Under the pieces are notes generated by a model that made no database searches, was not told the DNA's origin, and saw only the letters and a list, made by a program, of their open reading frames with translations. 21,182 nucleotides of DNA from Spirogloea muscicola (taxonomy: Eukaryota > Streptophyta > Zygnematophyceae > Spirogloeales > Spirogloeaceae), in NCBI GenBank assembly GCA_009602725.1, contig WELB01000069.1, positions 651,069 through 672,250 on the forward strand, given 5' to 3'. The position numbers and the translations under genes are program-made. Positions 7,665-15,844 of the stretch are shown piece by piece. Numbering within the stretch: the stretch's first letter is position 1; each line of letters opens with the position of its first letter.

Positions 7665-7872
7665 ATTTTAGCGACCCACTTCCAGGAGCCCGGCATCTCT
7701 AATATGCGGCTGCTTAGCAAGGGTAACTGAGTGATTCGTAGCTGCTTTATTTTTTTGTGTGCTTGTTTTTCTTAGCGCTTCCCCTGGCCCCCTTCTCGTA
7801 CTCTGCTCATTCTTTTTTGGGCTGGCTTTTCCAGCCCCTATCCTCAATGGGCGAGCAAAACCAAAAAAAAAA
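7665..7872 (+). pseudogene. LINE-A C-terminal remnant plus 3' UTR, tandem copy 2, with oligo-A
   Basis: 7670-7737 is a decayed C-terminus (cgacccacttccaggag, ending gggtaactgagtg). The 3' UTR follows with gattcgtagctgctt, cttagcgcttcccctggcc and a perfect hairpin (GGGCTGG 7819-7825, CCAGCCC 7831-7837). After tcaatgggcgagca comes an A-rich tract (about 7857-7872). This is the clearest sign of where the element's 3' end lies, since LINE copies often end in a short A tail. Confidence 0.8.
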
Positions 7873-8620
7873 GATTACAGCGCGGCCGCCGCCGCAGCCG
7901 CCGGCAAGGGTTCAGAGGGCTCGGCGCGCGCCCCGAGTAGGCCAGCGCTCCAGGCCAGGGTGGCCAAGGGGCCGAAGCGGGCGGTGAGAGATCCCCCGGC
8001 GGGGATGACGACGCAGCGGCGCTGGAGGCGCACGCGAGTAAGAGGGATTAGAGATGTTACTTGTCCGAGAGTAAAGAGATCCGTGTGTGGTGATGCTTCT
8101 TGCCACATTCTTTGCATGCCTGCTGACCTGGTGGTGAGGCCATGCAGGGCAGGCTGCTGCTAGTCAGGCAGAGTCCTGGTCTGTAGGTGGAGTTCCAGGT
8201 GTGGACGATGACGTGTAGTACGCGCTAGTGGGCGCTATACGGGCAGGCACGACAGCCAGCTATAAATAGATGTATAAATAGACTCGTGGACATTGAGGAT
8301 TAGCAAGTCGGCTTATCGAAACTGACAGTTGTAGCTAGAACACGTGCTGGATCCCAGCGCTCAACGCTTGGCCTTGGAGCCCCCTCTCTGTCCATGCACG
8401 TGCTTTTCACTTGGAGAGTCAGCTGGCATACGGTTTGGAGGTCGATCAAGGAGCCTCAGCCACATGCCAGATGCAGCAGATAGTGCACGGGCCAGCACAG
8501 TCCCAGCAAAAGGTGGTCAACGTTCTATGGACACGTAGAGCGACCCTCACGAGCTTTGCTGTGGGGTCCGGCCGCAGCGGGCATATGAAACCACCATCTA
8601 CCTGGTCATTTTCGCTTGTG
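7873..8620. other. No recognised gene; candidate promoter inside
   Basis: Short ORFs overlap on both strands with no protein-like features. A twin TATA sequence sits at 8261-8281 and a CACGTG at 8341-8346. No LINE similarity seen. Confidence 0.4.
8261..8281 (+). promoter_or_regulatory. Twin TATA boxes
   Basis: TATAAATAGA at 8261-8270 is repeated as TATAAATAGA at 8273-8282 after two bases. Each matches the eukaryotic TATA consensus. A transcript would start near 8290-8310. The nearest downstream plus-strand ORF with a reasonable ATG is at 8626. Function is inferred from sequence only. Confidence 0.4.
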
Positions 8621-8625
8621 TCGTC

Positions 8626-8736
8626 ATGAGCCACAATCACAACTCCACGTTGGACCCCCCTATCCAAGAGCGGCTCGGCAACATGGATGAGCATGCCCCA
8701 GACCACTATCAGGAGAGGCTAATTGACATGGTATAG
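8626..8736 (+). CDS. Short acidic ORF, unrecognised
   Basis: ATG at 8626 opens 36 codons ending in TAG 8734-8736. The peptide starts MSHNHNSTLDPP and ends HYQERLIDMV, acidic and His/Asn-rich. The frame stays open past the TAG with WTAADWAAASEGRILI until a TAA near 8809, so this could be part of a longer degraded or spliced coding region. No family recognised. Confidence 0.25.
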   Translation: MSHNHNSTLDPPIQERLGNMDEHAPDHYQERLIDMV

Positions 8737-8876
8737 TGGACTGCGGCTGATTGGGCAGCAGCATCTGAAGGGCGCATCCTTATCACACCTCTTGTGTCCT
8801 GTGCATCCTAAGTCTCTATCTTATGAGTATGCCGATTGCACCACCATAGCACCCCTGAGCAGGGGTGTATGTGTGC

Positions 8877-9329
8877 TCAAGGAAAATTGAGAGAGCAAGA
8901 GGTTCCATAGCAGGAACAATTATTGGGCTCGCATCCACTTGTATCTTCTACACAATTCAAAGCAGCGGTGCATACTGTACAAGGCTGGTTGTCGCTAATG
9001 TTGTCGTCGCCACGGCCCACACCATCACAGCGGGCACAACATTCATTGCTCTCGCAAGGTGTGTCAACCTCGGTCGAACCACACACGGTGCTGTTCGGCT
9101 TGTTGCTGATGACATGAGTACATCGTCCATTGCTGCAGTCAAATGCAAGTGCCACTTTGATGTGCAGGTATTGCAGACGAGCACAAACCAACAGACTATA
9201 ACCAGCACAAAGGGTCAATGGTCTGCCTTGCCTTTTTTCTAACTTTCGGTGTAAAAGCCGATTTTTATCGTGCACTCCAGCAACACATATCAGACCCACA
9301 ACCAGCAAACAAAACGGTCTAAAAAACAC
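8877..9329 (-). CDS. Cysteine-rich ORF, unrecognised
   Basis: The minus-strand frame ends in TGA at 8879-8877. Residues 1-18 are hydrophobic (FCLLVVGLICVAG) and could act as a signal sequence, though the frame opens with GTG, not ATG. From about residue 64 there are roughly 15 cysteines in 85 residues (FDCSNGRC, SNECCARCDG, CTVCTAALNC, NNCSCYGTSC), a pattern common in secreted disulfide-rich domains. A possible splice acceptor (tttgactgcag) lies at the start of the cysteine-rich part, so that part may be an exon. The ORF at 9411-10136 is in the same frame, with one TAG between. No named domain can be assigned. Confidence 0.4.
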   Translation of the reverse strand: MFFRPFCLLVVGLICVAGVHDKNRLLHRKLEKRQGRPLTLCAGYSLLVCARLQYLHIKVALAFDCSNGRCTHVISNKPNSTVCGSTEVDTPCESNECCARCDGVGRGDDNISDNQPCTVCTAALNCVEDTSGCEPNNCSCYGTSCSLNFP

Positions 9330-9410
9330 CGCACAACTAAATGATTGGGCTTTTGAAGAGCTCGTAAATAAGGAAAGCTGACCTGCATGAGGCGACTTGG
9401 AAGCGGAGGT

Positions 9411-10287
9411 CTATCTTCGCGGGGTCAAGCGTGTCACAAATGGTGCCGTCTGGGTACTTTCTCGCGACCTTACAAAGCCCGCCCCGTGGCCCTCGTGGAC
9501 CTCCTCAGTCAACTCCTTGCCGTTGCCATCTGTTTCGATGATCACTACGCCAGCCCCCGCCACTCCTGGCTCATCCTCAACCTTCTTCCTCGTGAGGGAT
9601 GCCCACCACGACGACTTCTCGCCCTTGTCAGGCTGCTTGGCCAGTGTGCCAGGCTTGACGATAGTGGCAGCATCCACGCTTTCCCCCTCTCGATGTGCTC
9701 CATTGACAACCGTTTCTGCCAACAAATCCTCCTCAGCCCGCTTGCAACTACCGCCAGGCTTCGTGGTAGCGTCTACTGCTTCATCGTCTTCCTTGGAGCT
9801 GCTATTCTTGCTGCTGCTCCCACCCCAGGCCCACCAACTCCGCGAGCTCTTGTGCTGCAGCACTGCTTCAGGCTCATCCTCCTGCTCAGCTTGCGCGCCA
9901 CAAAACAACCTCCCGCACCCGCAGGCTCCCCGCCCCTCCATTAATGCCCTGTTCAGCTTCACTTGAGCCTGCCTCGGCAGTGAGGTCCTGTGAGAGTGGA
10001 GGCACCTCCCCTGCTTGCAGGGTTTGCAGGACCACGTGATACAGTAACCCTGGCATGACGAGCGGGGGTGCGGTGATGATGTCACTTGTACCGCTTGCAA
10101 TATAAGTTGCTGCACAGATGCAAAACCATGCCTCACTGTAGGTGAGTATTTGAGCTGAAGAGATGCCTATAGCACCTTCAGCTGGGCCAAGGACGGAAGA
10201 ATGCATGTCACGAGGAATGGTCAGCACGTATTGATTGCTAGTGCAGATGTCTAGCGCCACAGCTGTCTCGCACATCACAATCAGCAT
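9411..10287 (-). CDS. Acidic/lysine-rich ORFs downstream of the lipase; possible lipase-like C-terminal segment
   Basis: Two overlapping minus-strand frames cover this block (10287-9886 and 10136-9411). The first contains PGLLYHVV just after a good acceptor (catgccag at about 10055). It resembles the PGRLYHIV motif near the C-terminus of plant class-3 lipases. The second is hydrophilic, with a Ser/Lys/Glu-rich centre (SSSKEDDEAVDATTKPGG) and two WWA repeats (SWWAWGG, SSWWASL), and ends in TAG. Its charged, low-complexity character fits a disordered tail. The lipase frame upstream already ends at 10336. This is therefore either an alternative 3' part of that gene, a duplicated lipase end or a separate gene. 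Exon joins are not resolved. Confidence 0.35.
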
Positions 10288-10335
10288 TCTGGAACAGGTG
10301 AAACGATAGACTGGAGATCCGCTTACAGGCGACGC

Positions 10336-12051
10336 TCAATATCGCCTTGACTTCTCCTCGTGATCACCAGCCTTGACTTCCTCGATGCGAGTAGACGATT
10401 CATCCTGCAACCGACCCCGCACCATCCCACCAAGCTGCGCCATCTTCTTGTCCAGGTGGCCCTTATCATATCCCAACGCGAGCTCCATCCTGCTAAGGTG
10501 CCAATCTGTAGCATGAGCCATCATGAATATGTGGCTCCGCTTGCTGCCATCCTTCAGCACCTGACTCCTGTCTCATCATCAAGGCACCAGAATGGGTCTC
10601 GAACTTGGCAAGTAAAATAGGAGCCTATTGATGCCTGTGATTATCTGGGCCTAGTGATGTGTGAGATGAAGATTTGATCGTACATAAGATGCCCTTGCCC
10701 AAAGTTGTTAGCTTTCCTGTTTCTCCTACTTGCAGAAGCTAAGAGCCGGACAGGTACTGGAATCCTGCAAGACAGTACCAAGACGAGTGCCACTAAATTA
10801 GCCAATCACAACTTCATGAGCTCATAGTGCTACTATATGCTTTGGAAGAACAGCACTGATCCTCTGTGACTTCAGCAACCACATGGGCAGCTAAGACAAG
10901 CCAGGCTAGTGTTTTTGGTACTTGATTGCTAAGAATGTTCACCAATTTGTTTTTATGATCTCTGAGCGGAGATCCTCCAAGACTGATGCACTTGCTCGCG
11001 CCACCACATTATCCTGAGCATGAGTCACAAGATTTGCAAGGTTCTCAGATGTCCAGGCAGAGTAGACAAAAGTGCGACAGTCTCTTAGGCTTACAGGAGG
11101 AGAGCGGCTCCGTCAGCTGGCAAGCACGCACGCCATTCATGCTCCAACTCGGAGGTAACAAGCAGGAAGCAGAGGCGTTCATGAACAAACCGCGACAACG
11201 ACCGTCCTCACAAAGGAGGACGCCAAGGCCAGACGATGATCCACACAGCGATGGCAGAAAATTGCCCGGTACGAAATACTGGTGAGCGGGCCTCCCAGGT
11301 GCTGTGAGATCGGAGATGCGATGGAGCCTTTTTCCGATAATTGTGGTAATCTCAGCATTATGGTCAACAGGGCAGCAGTGCCAGCACCCAAAGAATGCCC
11401 CGTGATGACCAAATCATACCCCTGCCCGAGGAACGTGAGAAATGAGAGCATATAAGCAGTTATGCCGTGCAAAAGCGTGTAGACGTGTAAACATGTAAAT
11501 TTGTGAGATAGCACCTCCTTGACCACTACGATGCAGCTATGTACACAGCTGTGTGCAAGACAAGATGAGGCTTGCAGTAGCTGCACAGCCTCTTGCTCAG
11601 TATGGACAGTGCATGCAAGGCTCAGCTGAGTAACCTTGCTTTCAGCTAGCAACTGCCGGACTCCTGGTACTTCCTCACGGAGGAGCCATTTAGCAGACCC
11701 AAGCATGCCAGAGTGTGCGTACCTACAATACTACACATGATGAGGCTTGCAGGAGTCTCTGCTGAAGGAGAGGAAGTGATTGGTGGCAATATCAGTCCCT
11801 TTGAAAACACTCACATTCTGATAGCCACCACCTATATTGCATGCCATTCTAGGAGAGAACTGCTACCGGACAGCCTCCTGACTTTGCTCACCCGTCTTAA
11901 AAGGGCTTGCAATGTGGTGTCAGGTCCGTAAGAATATGGGTGGCCGCATAAGTACCCCTGATTTCAAGTATCACAAGTTCCCTCTCATGATCCAGGGCAA
12001 CAAAGAAGGCTGGCCTTTGTAATTGCGACTTGAGTCTCTTAAGGTGTGCTC
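10336..12051 (-). CDS. Class-3 lipase (diacylglycerol-lipase-like), at least five exons
   Basis: The enzyme would hydrolyse acyl esters of glycerolipids. Exon 1, 12051-11892: PAFFVALDHERELVILEIRG, then TDLTPHCKPF; donor gtgagc. Exon 2, 11722-11635: phase-matched GYAHSGMLGSAKWLLREE; donor gttact. Exon 3, from 11421: GYDLVITGHSLGAGTAALL, the lipase elbow with nucleophile Ser in GHSLG; its 3' end is unresolved (about 11340). Exon 4, 11083-10943: CRTFVYSAW, then DNVVARASASVLEDLRSEI, matching the DLVPRxS...DLR region with the catalytic Asp. Exon 5, about 10560-10336: DGSKRSHIFMMAHATDWHL, then RMELAL, resembling the block with the conserved His (here WH, not DH), ending in TGA. The order matches plant/algal class-3 lipases. 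The N-terminus is not found. Exon 1 carries an in-frame TAA (11899-11897) just before DGGYAHSG, so the gene may be broken. Confidence 0.7.
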
Positions 12052-12940
12052 CTTGTCAACCTAAGCACCAACAACAAATTGCTTTCAAAGTATTGGTCAG
12101 TATACATGTGGAGGCCAGTTCATGCTTCAATTACTCTGGCAAATTTCCATCATTGGCTCGATCTTCCTGTGCTGTCCTGAATTACAGTACCAGGGCCACA
12201 ATGAGGAAGTTTCAACCTATTCTGCCTCGATATGAACTCAGGAACTCCGCCGAAAGTCTGGAACACGGCTGCTGACGAAGAATGCGACGGCCGAGTCAAG
12301 AGAGCGGCTGTAGGCCAGCCAGGTGCTGATGGCTGGCTTGGCCAGCTGTTGGAGGGCCGGGGCGATGGCATGGACAGAGAGAGTGGCGGGCGCCATGACG
12401 GTGAAACGGCGGCCAAGCTTCGCCTCTCTTCGCCTGGCCGTCGATAGGAATTCCACTCGACTTCACTGGGGTGTGGGCAAGTGCCCCTGCTTCACTGGGG
12501 GAGCCCCTTCCTTTGCTCTCTTCTTTCTTTGTATGCGGGTGTCCGGGGCTTGCGCCAGGCGCGTCCGGACGCCCAAGTCACCAGATGTGTGGTCACACAA
12601 AGTCTGTCGTCCCCGGTTTGCCTCCCGCTCACCCGCTACACAACCGGCAGACAGCAGCTGTGGTGCCGCCACTTGGCGGCTCCTCGCTGCTCTACTTAAG
12701 TACTGGGTAAATGCAGTAATGTACCTGACTTAGGTTAGCACTATGTCTTCTATTAGCCAAATCTACCTGTTAAATCTAGATCCACAACAGGGACGACGAG
12801 GGCGACGATGACGACCGGTGCCCCTTTCTCTTTGAAAAGGCTCACGACTTTCCCGCCCCTTCTCCCGCCCCGTTCATTCCTTTTTCTGTCCTCCTGCACA
12901 TGCTCTCGCGCAGCGCTCTGTCTTCGACGTTACGACAGGG
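12052..12940. other. No recognised gene
   Basis: The missing 5' exons of the lipase should lie here on the minus strand, but none could be identified. Overlapping GC-rich ORFs on both strands at 12150-12730 look unremarkable. No LINE similarity is evident until about 12943. Confidence 0.4.
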
Positions 12941-12942
12941 AG

Positions 12943-13275
12943 CAGCCTGACTTCCTCGCGGCAGGCTCTCTCGCCCAGGTGTATCGCATGCGCCTGTCAT
13001 TATCTCGCTGCACCGGTCATTGGCATGCGCGTTGCATCTGCGTGCCGGTTGCGCTTTGGCTGCAGCCTCCTGCTAGAGCCAGGGGACCCGCTACCCCGAA
13101 ACTGCTTTCGCTGACCTGCGGCTGCTCAACAGGGGCTATGAGCGCCCAGTGGCAACTTGAGTTGCTGAGTGCTTCATCGCTTGTCTGGCCCCTTTTCTTT
13201 TCCCCCTATGTTCGTACTTTTTCTGGGCTGGCCAATCCCAGCCATCGCCCTCTACTAGGAGAGTCTTCTATGGTT
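12943..13275 (+). pseudogene. LINE-A C-terminus plus 3' UTR
   Basis: Codons at 12947-13005 give QPDFLAAGSLAQVYRMRLSL, matching FNAADSWAQVYRMRLSVSL of the best copy. Then ttgcatctgcgtgccggt continues as LHLRAG in a shifted frame. The shared stop region is damaged (aggggctatgagcg in place of ggttactgagtg). The 3' UTR has a type-2 hairpin, ctgggctggccaatcccagcc (about 13225-13246). Truncated and inactive. Confidence 0.7.
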
Positions 13276-13340
13276 TTCTCTGTTTCTCAGACCTGCAGCT
13301 GCTCACAGGGCATATACAGCGACTAGCGGCCACTTGAATC

Positions 13341-13440
13341 GCTGTGTGCTGTAGCGCTTTTGCGCTTTCTGGCCCCTTCGAAGTTTGTTGTTCGTTCTTT
13401 TTATGGGCTTGCCAATCGCAGCCATCGCCCTCTACTGGTT
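13341..13440 (+). repeat. LINE-A 3' UTR, type-2 tail
   Basis: Has gctttctggccccttcgaag, a cattcttt-like ttcgttctttttatg, and gggcttgccaatcgcagcc as a weak hairpin. Confidence 0.6.
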
Positions 13441-13515
13441 TTGAACATTGTCCATTCTTTTTGGGTTGGCTTTGCCAGCCCCTCTTCTCAATGGGCGAGC
13501 ACCTTCTTCTACTGG
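13441..13515 (+). repeat. LINE-A 3' tail hairpin, type 1
   Basis: ttgtccattctttttggg, then the hairpin gggttggc, ttt, gccagccc, then tcttctcaatgggcgagcac. A G-T pair replaces one G-C pair in the stem. Confidence 0.75.
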
Positions 13516-13544
13516 AAGAGAAGTCTTTCTCTGTTTCTGGCGTC

Positions 13545-13660
13545 AGCCAATAAGACTGGTTTCCCTCTACTAGAAGAGTCTTCATTTCTCCTTTCCCGGC
13601 CCATTCTAACATTGTACGTTCCTCTGGGCTGGCCTCTCACAGCCACTGCCGTAATTTTCC
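13545..13660 (+). repeat. LINE-A 3' tail, type 2, diverged
   Basis: ctctgggctggcctctcacag followed by ccactgccg resembles the tail at 1818-1840. The flanking ccctctactagaagagtctt resembles 13250-13268. Confidence 0.5.
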
Positions 13661-13792
13661 CAACTCGGTTCTCAAGGTCAGCGTTCGGAGTCGGATGACG
13701 ATGTGAACAGGGCCAACGACTTGAGGTGCCGAAAGGTTTATACTGCGTGTCGGCAATAATTGCGACACTGCTACGGTGTCACGCCAAGCGCG

Positions 13793-13866
13793 TCCATTGT
13801 CGTCTAGCATGGTTAGGATATCTGGCTTTCACCCAGACGACCCGGGTTCAAATCCCGGCAATGGAG
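13793..13866 (+). tRNA. tRNA-Glu (anticodon TTC)
   Basis: A full cloverleaf folds by eye. The acceptor stem is TCCATTG (13793-13799) pairing with CAATGGA (13859-13865), with discriminator G at 13866. The D arm starts at GTCT. The anticodon stem is TCTGG/CCAGA around loop CTTTCAC, with anticodon TTC at 13828-13830. The T arm is CCGGG, TTCAAAT, CCCGG. There is no intron and no encoded CCA, as expected for a nuclear tRNA. Internal A and B boxes for RNA polymerase III are present (TAGCATGGTTAGG and GGTTCAAATCC). It is the only clearly intact gene in a LINE-rich stretch. Confidence 0.95.
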
Positions 13867-13896
13867 CGTTAGTCGCCATCGCGTGCGCTGCCCGGC

Positions 13897-13900
13897 TTTT
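13897..13900 (+). terminator. Candidate RNA polymerase III terminator
   Basis: The first run of four T after tRNA-Glu, 31 bp past its 3' end. T4 is a minimal Pol III stop signal. Confidence 0.45.
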
Positions 13901-14035
13901 GCATCCGTGGGGTTGCTGCCCGCTATACTCCCCATTCAGGATAAGTCTCTTGCGGAGCTGTTTCGCCCCCCCGTTGTTACTGCCCCTTTCCAGTGGGAAT
14001 AATAACCCCATTTTCTTCAATACTCTTGCATAGTT

Positions 14036-14082
14036 GTGTCATTTTGTCCATTCTTTTCGGGCTGGCCCTTTCCCGTCCTCTG
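14036..14082 (+). repeat. LINE-A 3' tail hairpin, diverged
   Basis: ttttgtccattcttttcggg and gggctggccctttcccgtcc (from 14059); the 3' arm is degraded. Confidence 0.6.
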
Positions 14083-14262
14083 GCCGCCGCCTCTGGGTCT
14101 CGGCGGAGTGCCTCCTTGGTGGAGGTCGACATGAGCGCGCTGCCGTTCCAGGTGTCGCTTCGCTCCGCCCTCCAGGAGCTGCTCGCGGCGCACCCGGACC
14201 TGGCAGGCCAGGCGGTCTCCTTTGCGCACCTCGCGCACACCACTGACCTGCTGCTCGCCGTC
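14083..14262 (+). pseudogene. LINE-A fragment with rearranged order
   Basis: The first codons, LAAASGSR, are the extreme C-terminal end of LINE-A. They run straight into LVEVDMSALPFQVSLRSAL, then LLAAHPDLAG and FAHLAHTTDLL, which belong before the zinc knuckle. Compare VATGSLPFQVALRSAQ and FAHLAHTTDSQ around 3015-3250. The element order is C-terminus then body, so two truncated copies are joined. The frame is open across the junction. The LRR gene begins about 175 bp further on. Confidence 0.65.
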
Positions 14263-14437
14263 CACCCCGACCGTGAGCGTCGCGCCTGCCCAGGCGCCAT
14301 CTTGCGCTGAGGCCTGCCATTGCGGCCCGACCAGCTGTGCACCGCCATCGTGTGGTGCCCGGGCAGCCTGGGTTGTGGACTGCGTGCATTGCCCAGGTTG
14401 ACGATCACTCTTGTCCGCATCTCCTCACCTGCTGCAG

Positions 14438-15530
14438 TGTCACCGCTGCAAGCATTCAAGACGGCGGTGCACTCCTTCTCGGTCCTGTCGAGCTGGGCGG
14501 GCGCGAACCCCTGCGCGGGCTGCAACGCCACAGGCGGCAAGTGCGCCTGGTATGGCATCGGCTGCAACGACACCAGGACCCGCGTCAACTCCCTGTAAGT
14601 AGCCCCTGGCACTGCCATCCTCCATTGGCGGCGGCAACATTGCACGCTGAAAACCTCCTCTGACCGCAATCCGACATTCACAGACTCTCCAGCCGCTCCC
14701 GAGACTGAGGAGGCCAGGCTCGGCAGACTGGCTGAATGCATGTGCCTACTGCGAGGGTGACGACCATCAAGGACCTGCTTCCCCGGGGTTGGACTGGCTG
14801 CATGGTGCGCGTAGCGGCGTCGACCTGCCTTAGCATCCGGTGCCCTGGACTGTTTTGCAGCATCTTGACGGGTGCCAATCTGAATGGCACCATCACGACT
14901 GCAATTGGAGGCCTTTCGCAGCTCATTGTCTTGTAGGGCGAGCTCCCTCTCTCAATTGCCTGTTGGTTGCTGCCATATCCTTGCCTTCCGAAACTGGCAG
15001 TGCTCAACCGCGATACCTGCACGAAATCTCTGGCTGCATCTGATCACACTCTGTCCCTCATTGTGAACAGGAGCGTCCTTAGTCGAGGCACACTGACCCT
15101 GCGGTCGAGCATCACCTGATGGCTCTTCTCGCGCGTGCTCTGTCTACAAGGCACCTGAACTACAACCGGCTTACAGGATCCATACCATCAAGCATATCTC
15201 TGCTCGGGAAGCTGGACGTAATGTATGCTCCCAGATTCGAGACCCCTCACAGCAGAGCTGCTTCTACTTGAGTCCAGCACGGTTGAAAGTGGTGGTAACA
15301 GAGGAAGGGATGGTGGGGAGCGGCATGAGGGCGGGCATGTGCGCGCCTGCGGTCAGCAGGGAGTGAACAAGGCATAAGCTTTTAATGCAGAGCAAGTAGG
15401 TGAACGTCGCAAACTTGCGGTCGCTCATCGAGTGAGCATGCTCAGCGCTCTCTGTCGGTCATGGAAGTGGAATGTGTGGCTTGCACGCGCAGGAACTTGG
15501 ACCACAACTTCCTGACTGGGTCATTTCCAA
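14438..15530 (+). CDS. Plant-type LRR protein gene, 5' exons, truncated
   Basis: Exon A ends at 14594 (donor gtaagt) and encodes an LRR N-terminal cap: AFKTAVHSF, SVLSSWAGANPC, KCAWYGIGC, then RVNSL. This fits the LRRNT_2 pattern (W..ANPC...W.GI.C). Exon B, 14861-14932, and exon D, 15151-15222, are each exactly 72 nt, enter and leave in the same phase, and encode one 24-residue repeat each (ANLNGTITTAIGGLSQL; YNRLTGSIPSSISLLGKL). A further repeat starts at 15493 (NLDHNFLTGSFP) and breaks off near 15530. Degraded extra exons may lie at 14684-14756 (73 nt, with stops) and 15071-15134. One 72-nt exon per repeat is typical of plant LRR genes. The protein would be extracellular or membrane-attached. 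Signal peptide and kinase are not seen. Probably a gene relic. Confidence 0.65.
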
Positions 15531-15844
15531 CCCGCTGCGGTCAGAAAAGATACGTTTCAATCCGGCTCGGCGCACCACTACCCTTGTGCTGTGCTGGCTT
15601 GATCGATTCATGCGCTCCGCGCGCCTTCTCTCGGCTTCGGGCTGCATTGTCGCAAGTATCGGCGGGGAGGCGGGCAGCCGGCTCGAGCGCGCCCACGGGC
15701 GCCCGGATATTTTGCACAGGGGCTGCTAGCCGCGCCACGTCCTGGGCTCGCGAGAGGCGCCACGTCGCGTCGGAGGACGCGCCGGCCCTGCCAACCTGCC
15801 CGTCCGGCAGGGGGTCTCACCGGAGAGTGCCGCCTGCCCACCGC
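15531..15844. other. No gene; head repeat and GC-rich filler
   Basis: Holds the fifth head-repeat copy (15604-15640). The GC-rich remainder has open frames without recognisable motifs. It separates the broken LRR gene from the next LINE-A copy. Confidence 0.4.
15604..15640 (+). repeat. Dispersed head repeat, copy 5 (short)
   Basis: Matches the 3' half of the 671-735 repeat: ttcatgcgctccgcg, then cgccttctctcgg. Confidence 0.65.

Noticed and set aside
12150-12733. Several overlapping 70-136-codon frames on both strands.
   Set aside because: They overlap each other, show no motifs or splice logic, and could not be linked to the lipase 5' end.
13163-13660. Regularly recurring short repeats that could suggest a CRISPR-like or satellite array.
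   Set aside because: Spacing and spacer lengths are irregular, and the repeats are LINE-A 3' UTR copies of two types in a eukaryotic context.
15071-15142. A possible 72-nt LRR exon.
   Set aside because: It would leave an 8-nt intron before the clear exon at 15151 and contains a TGA. At best it is a degraded exon.
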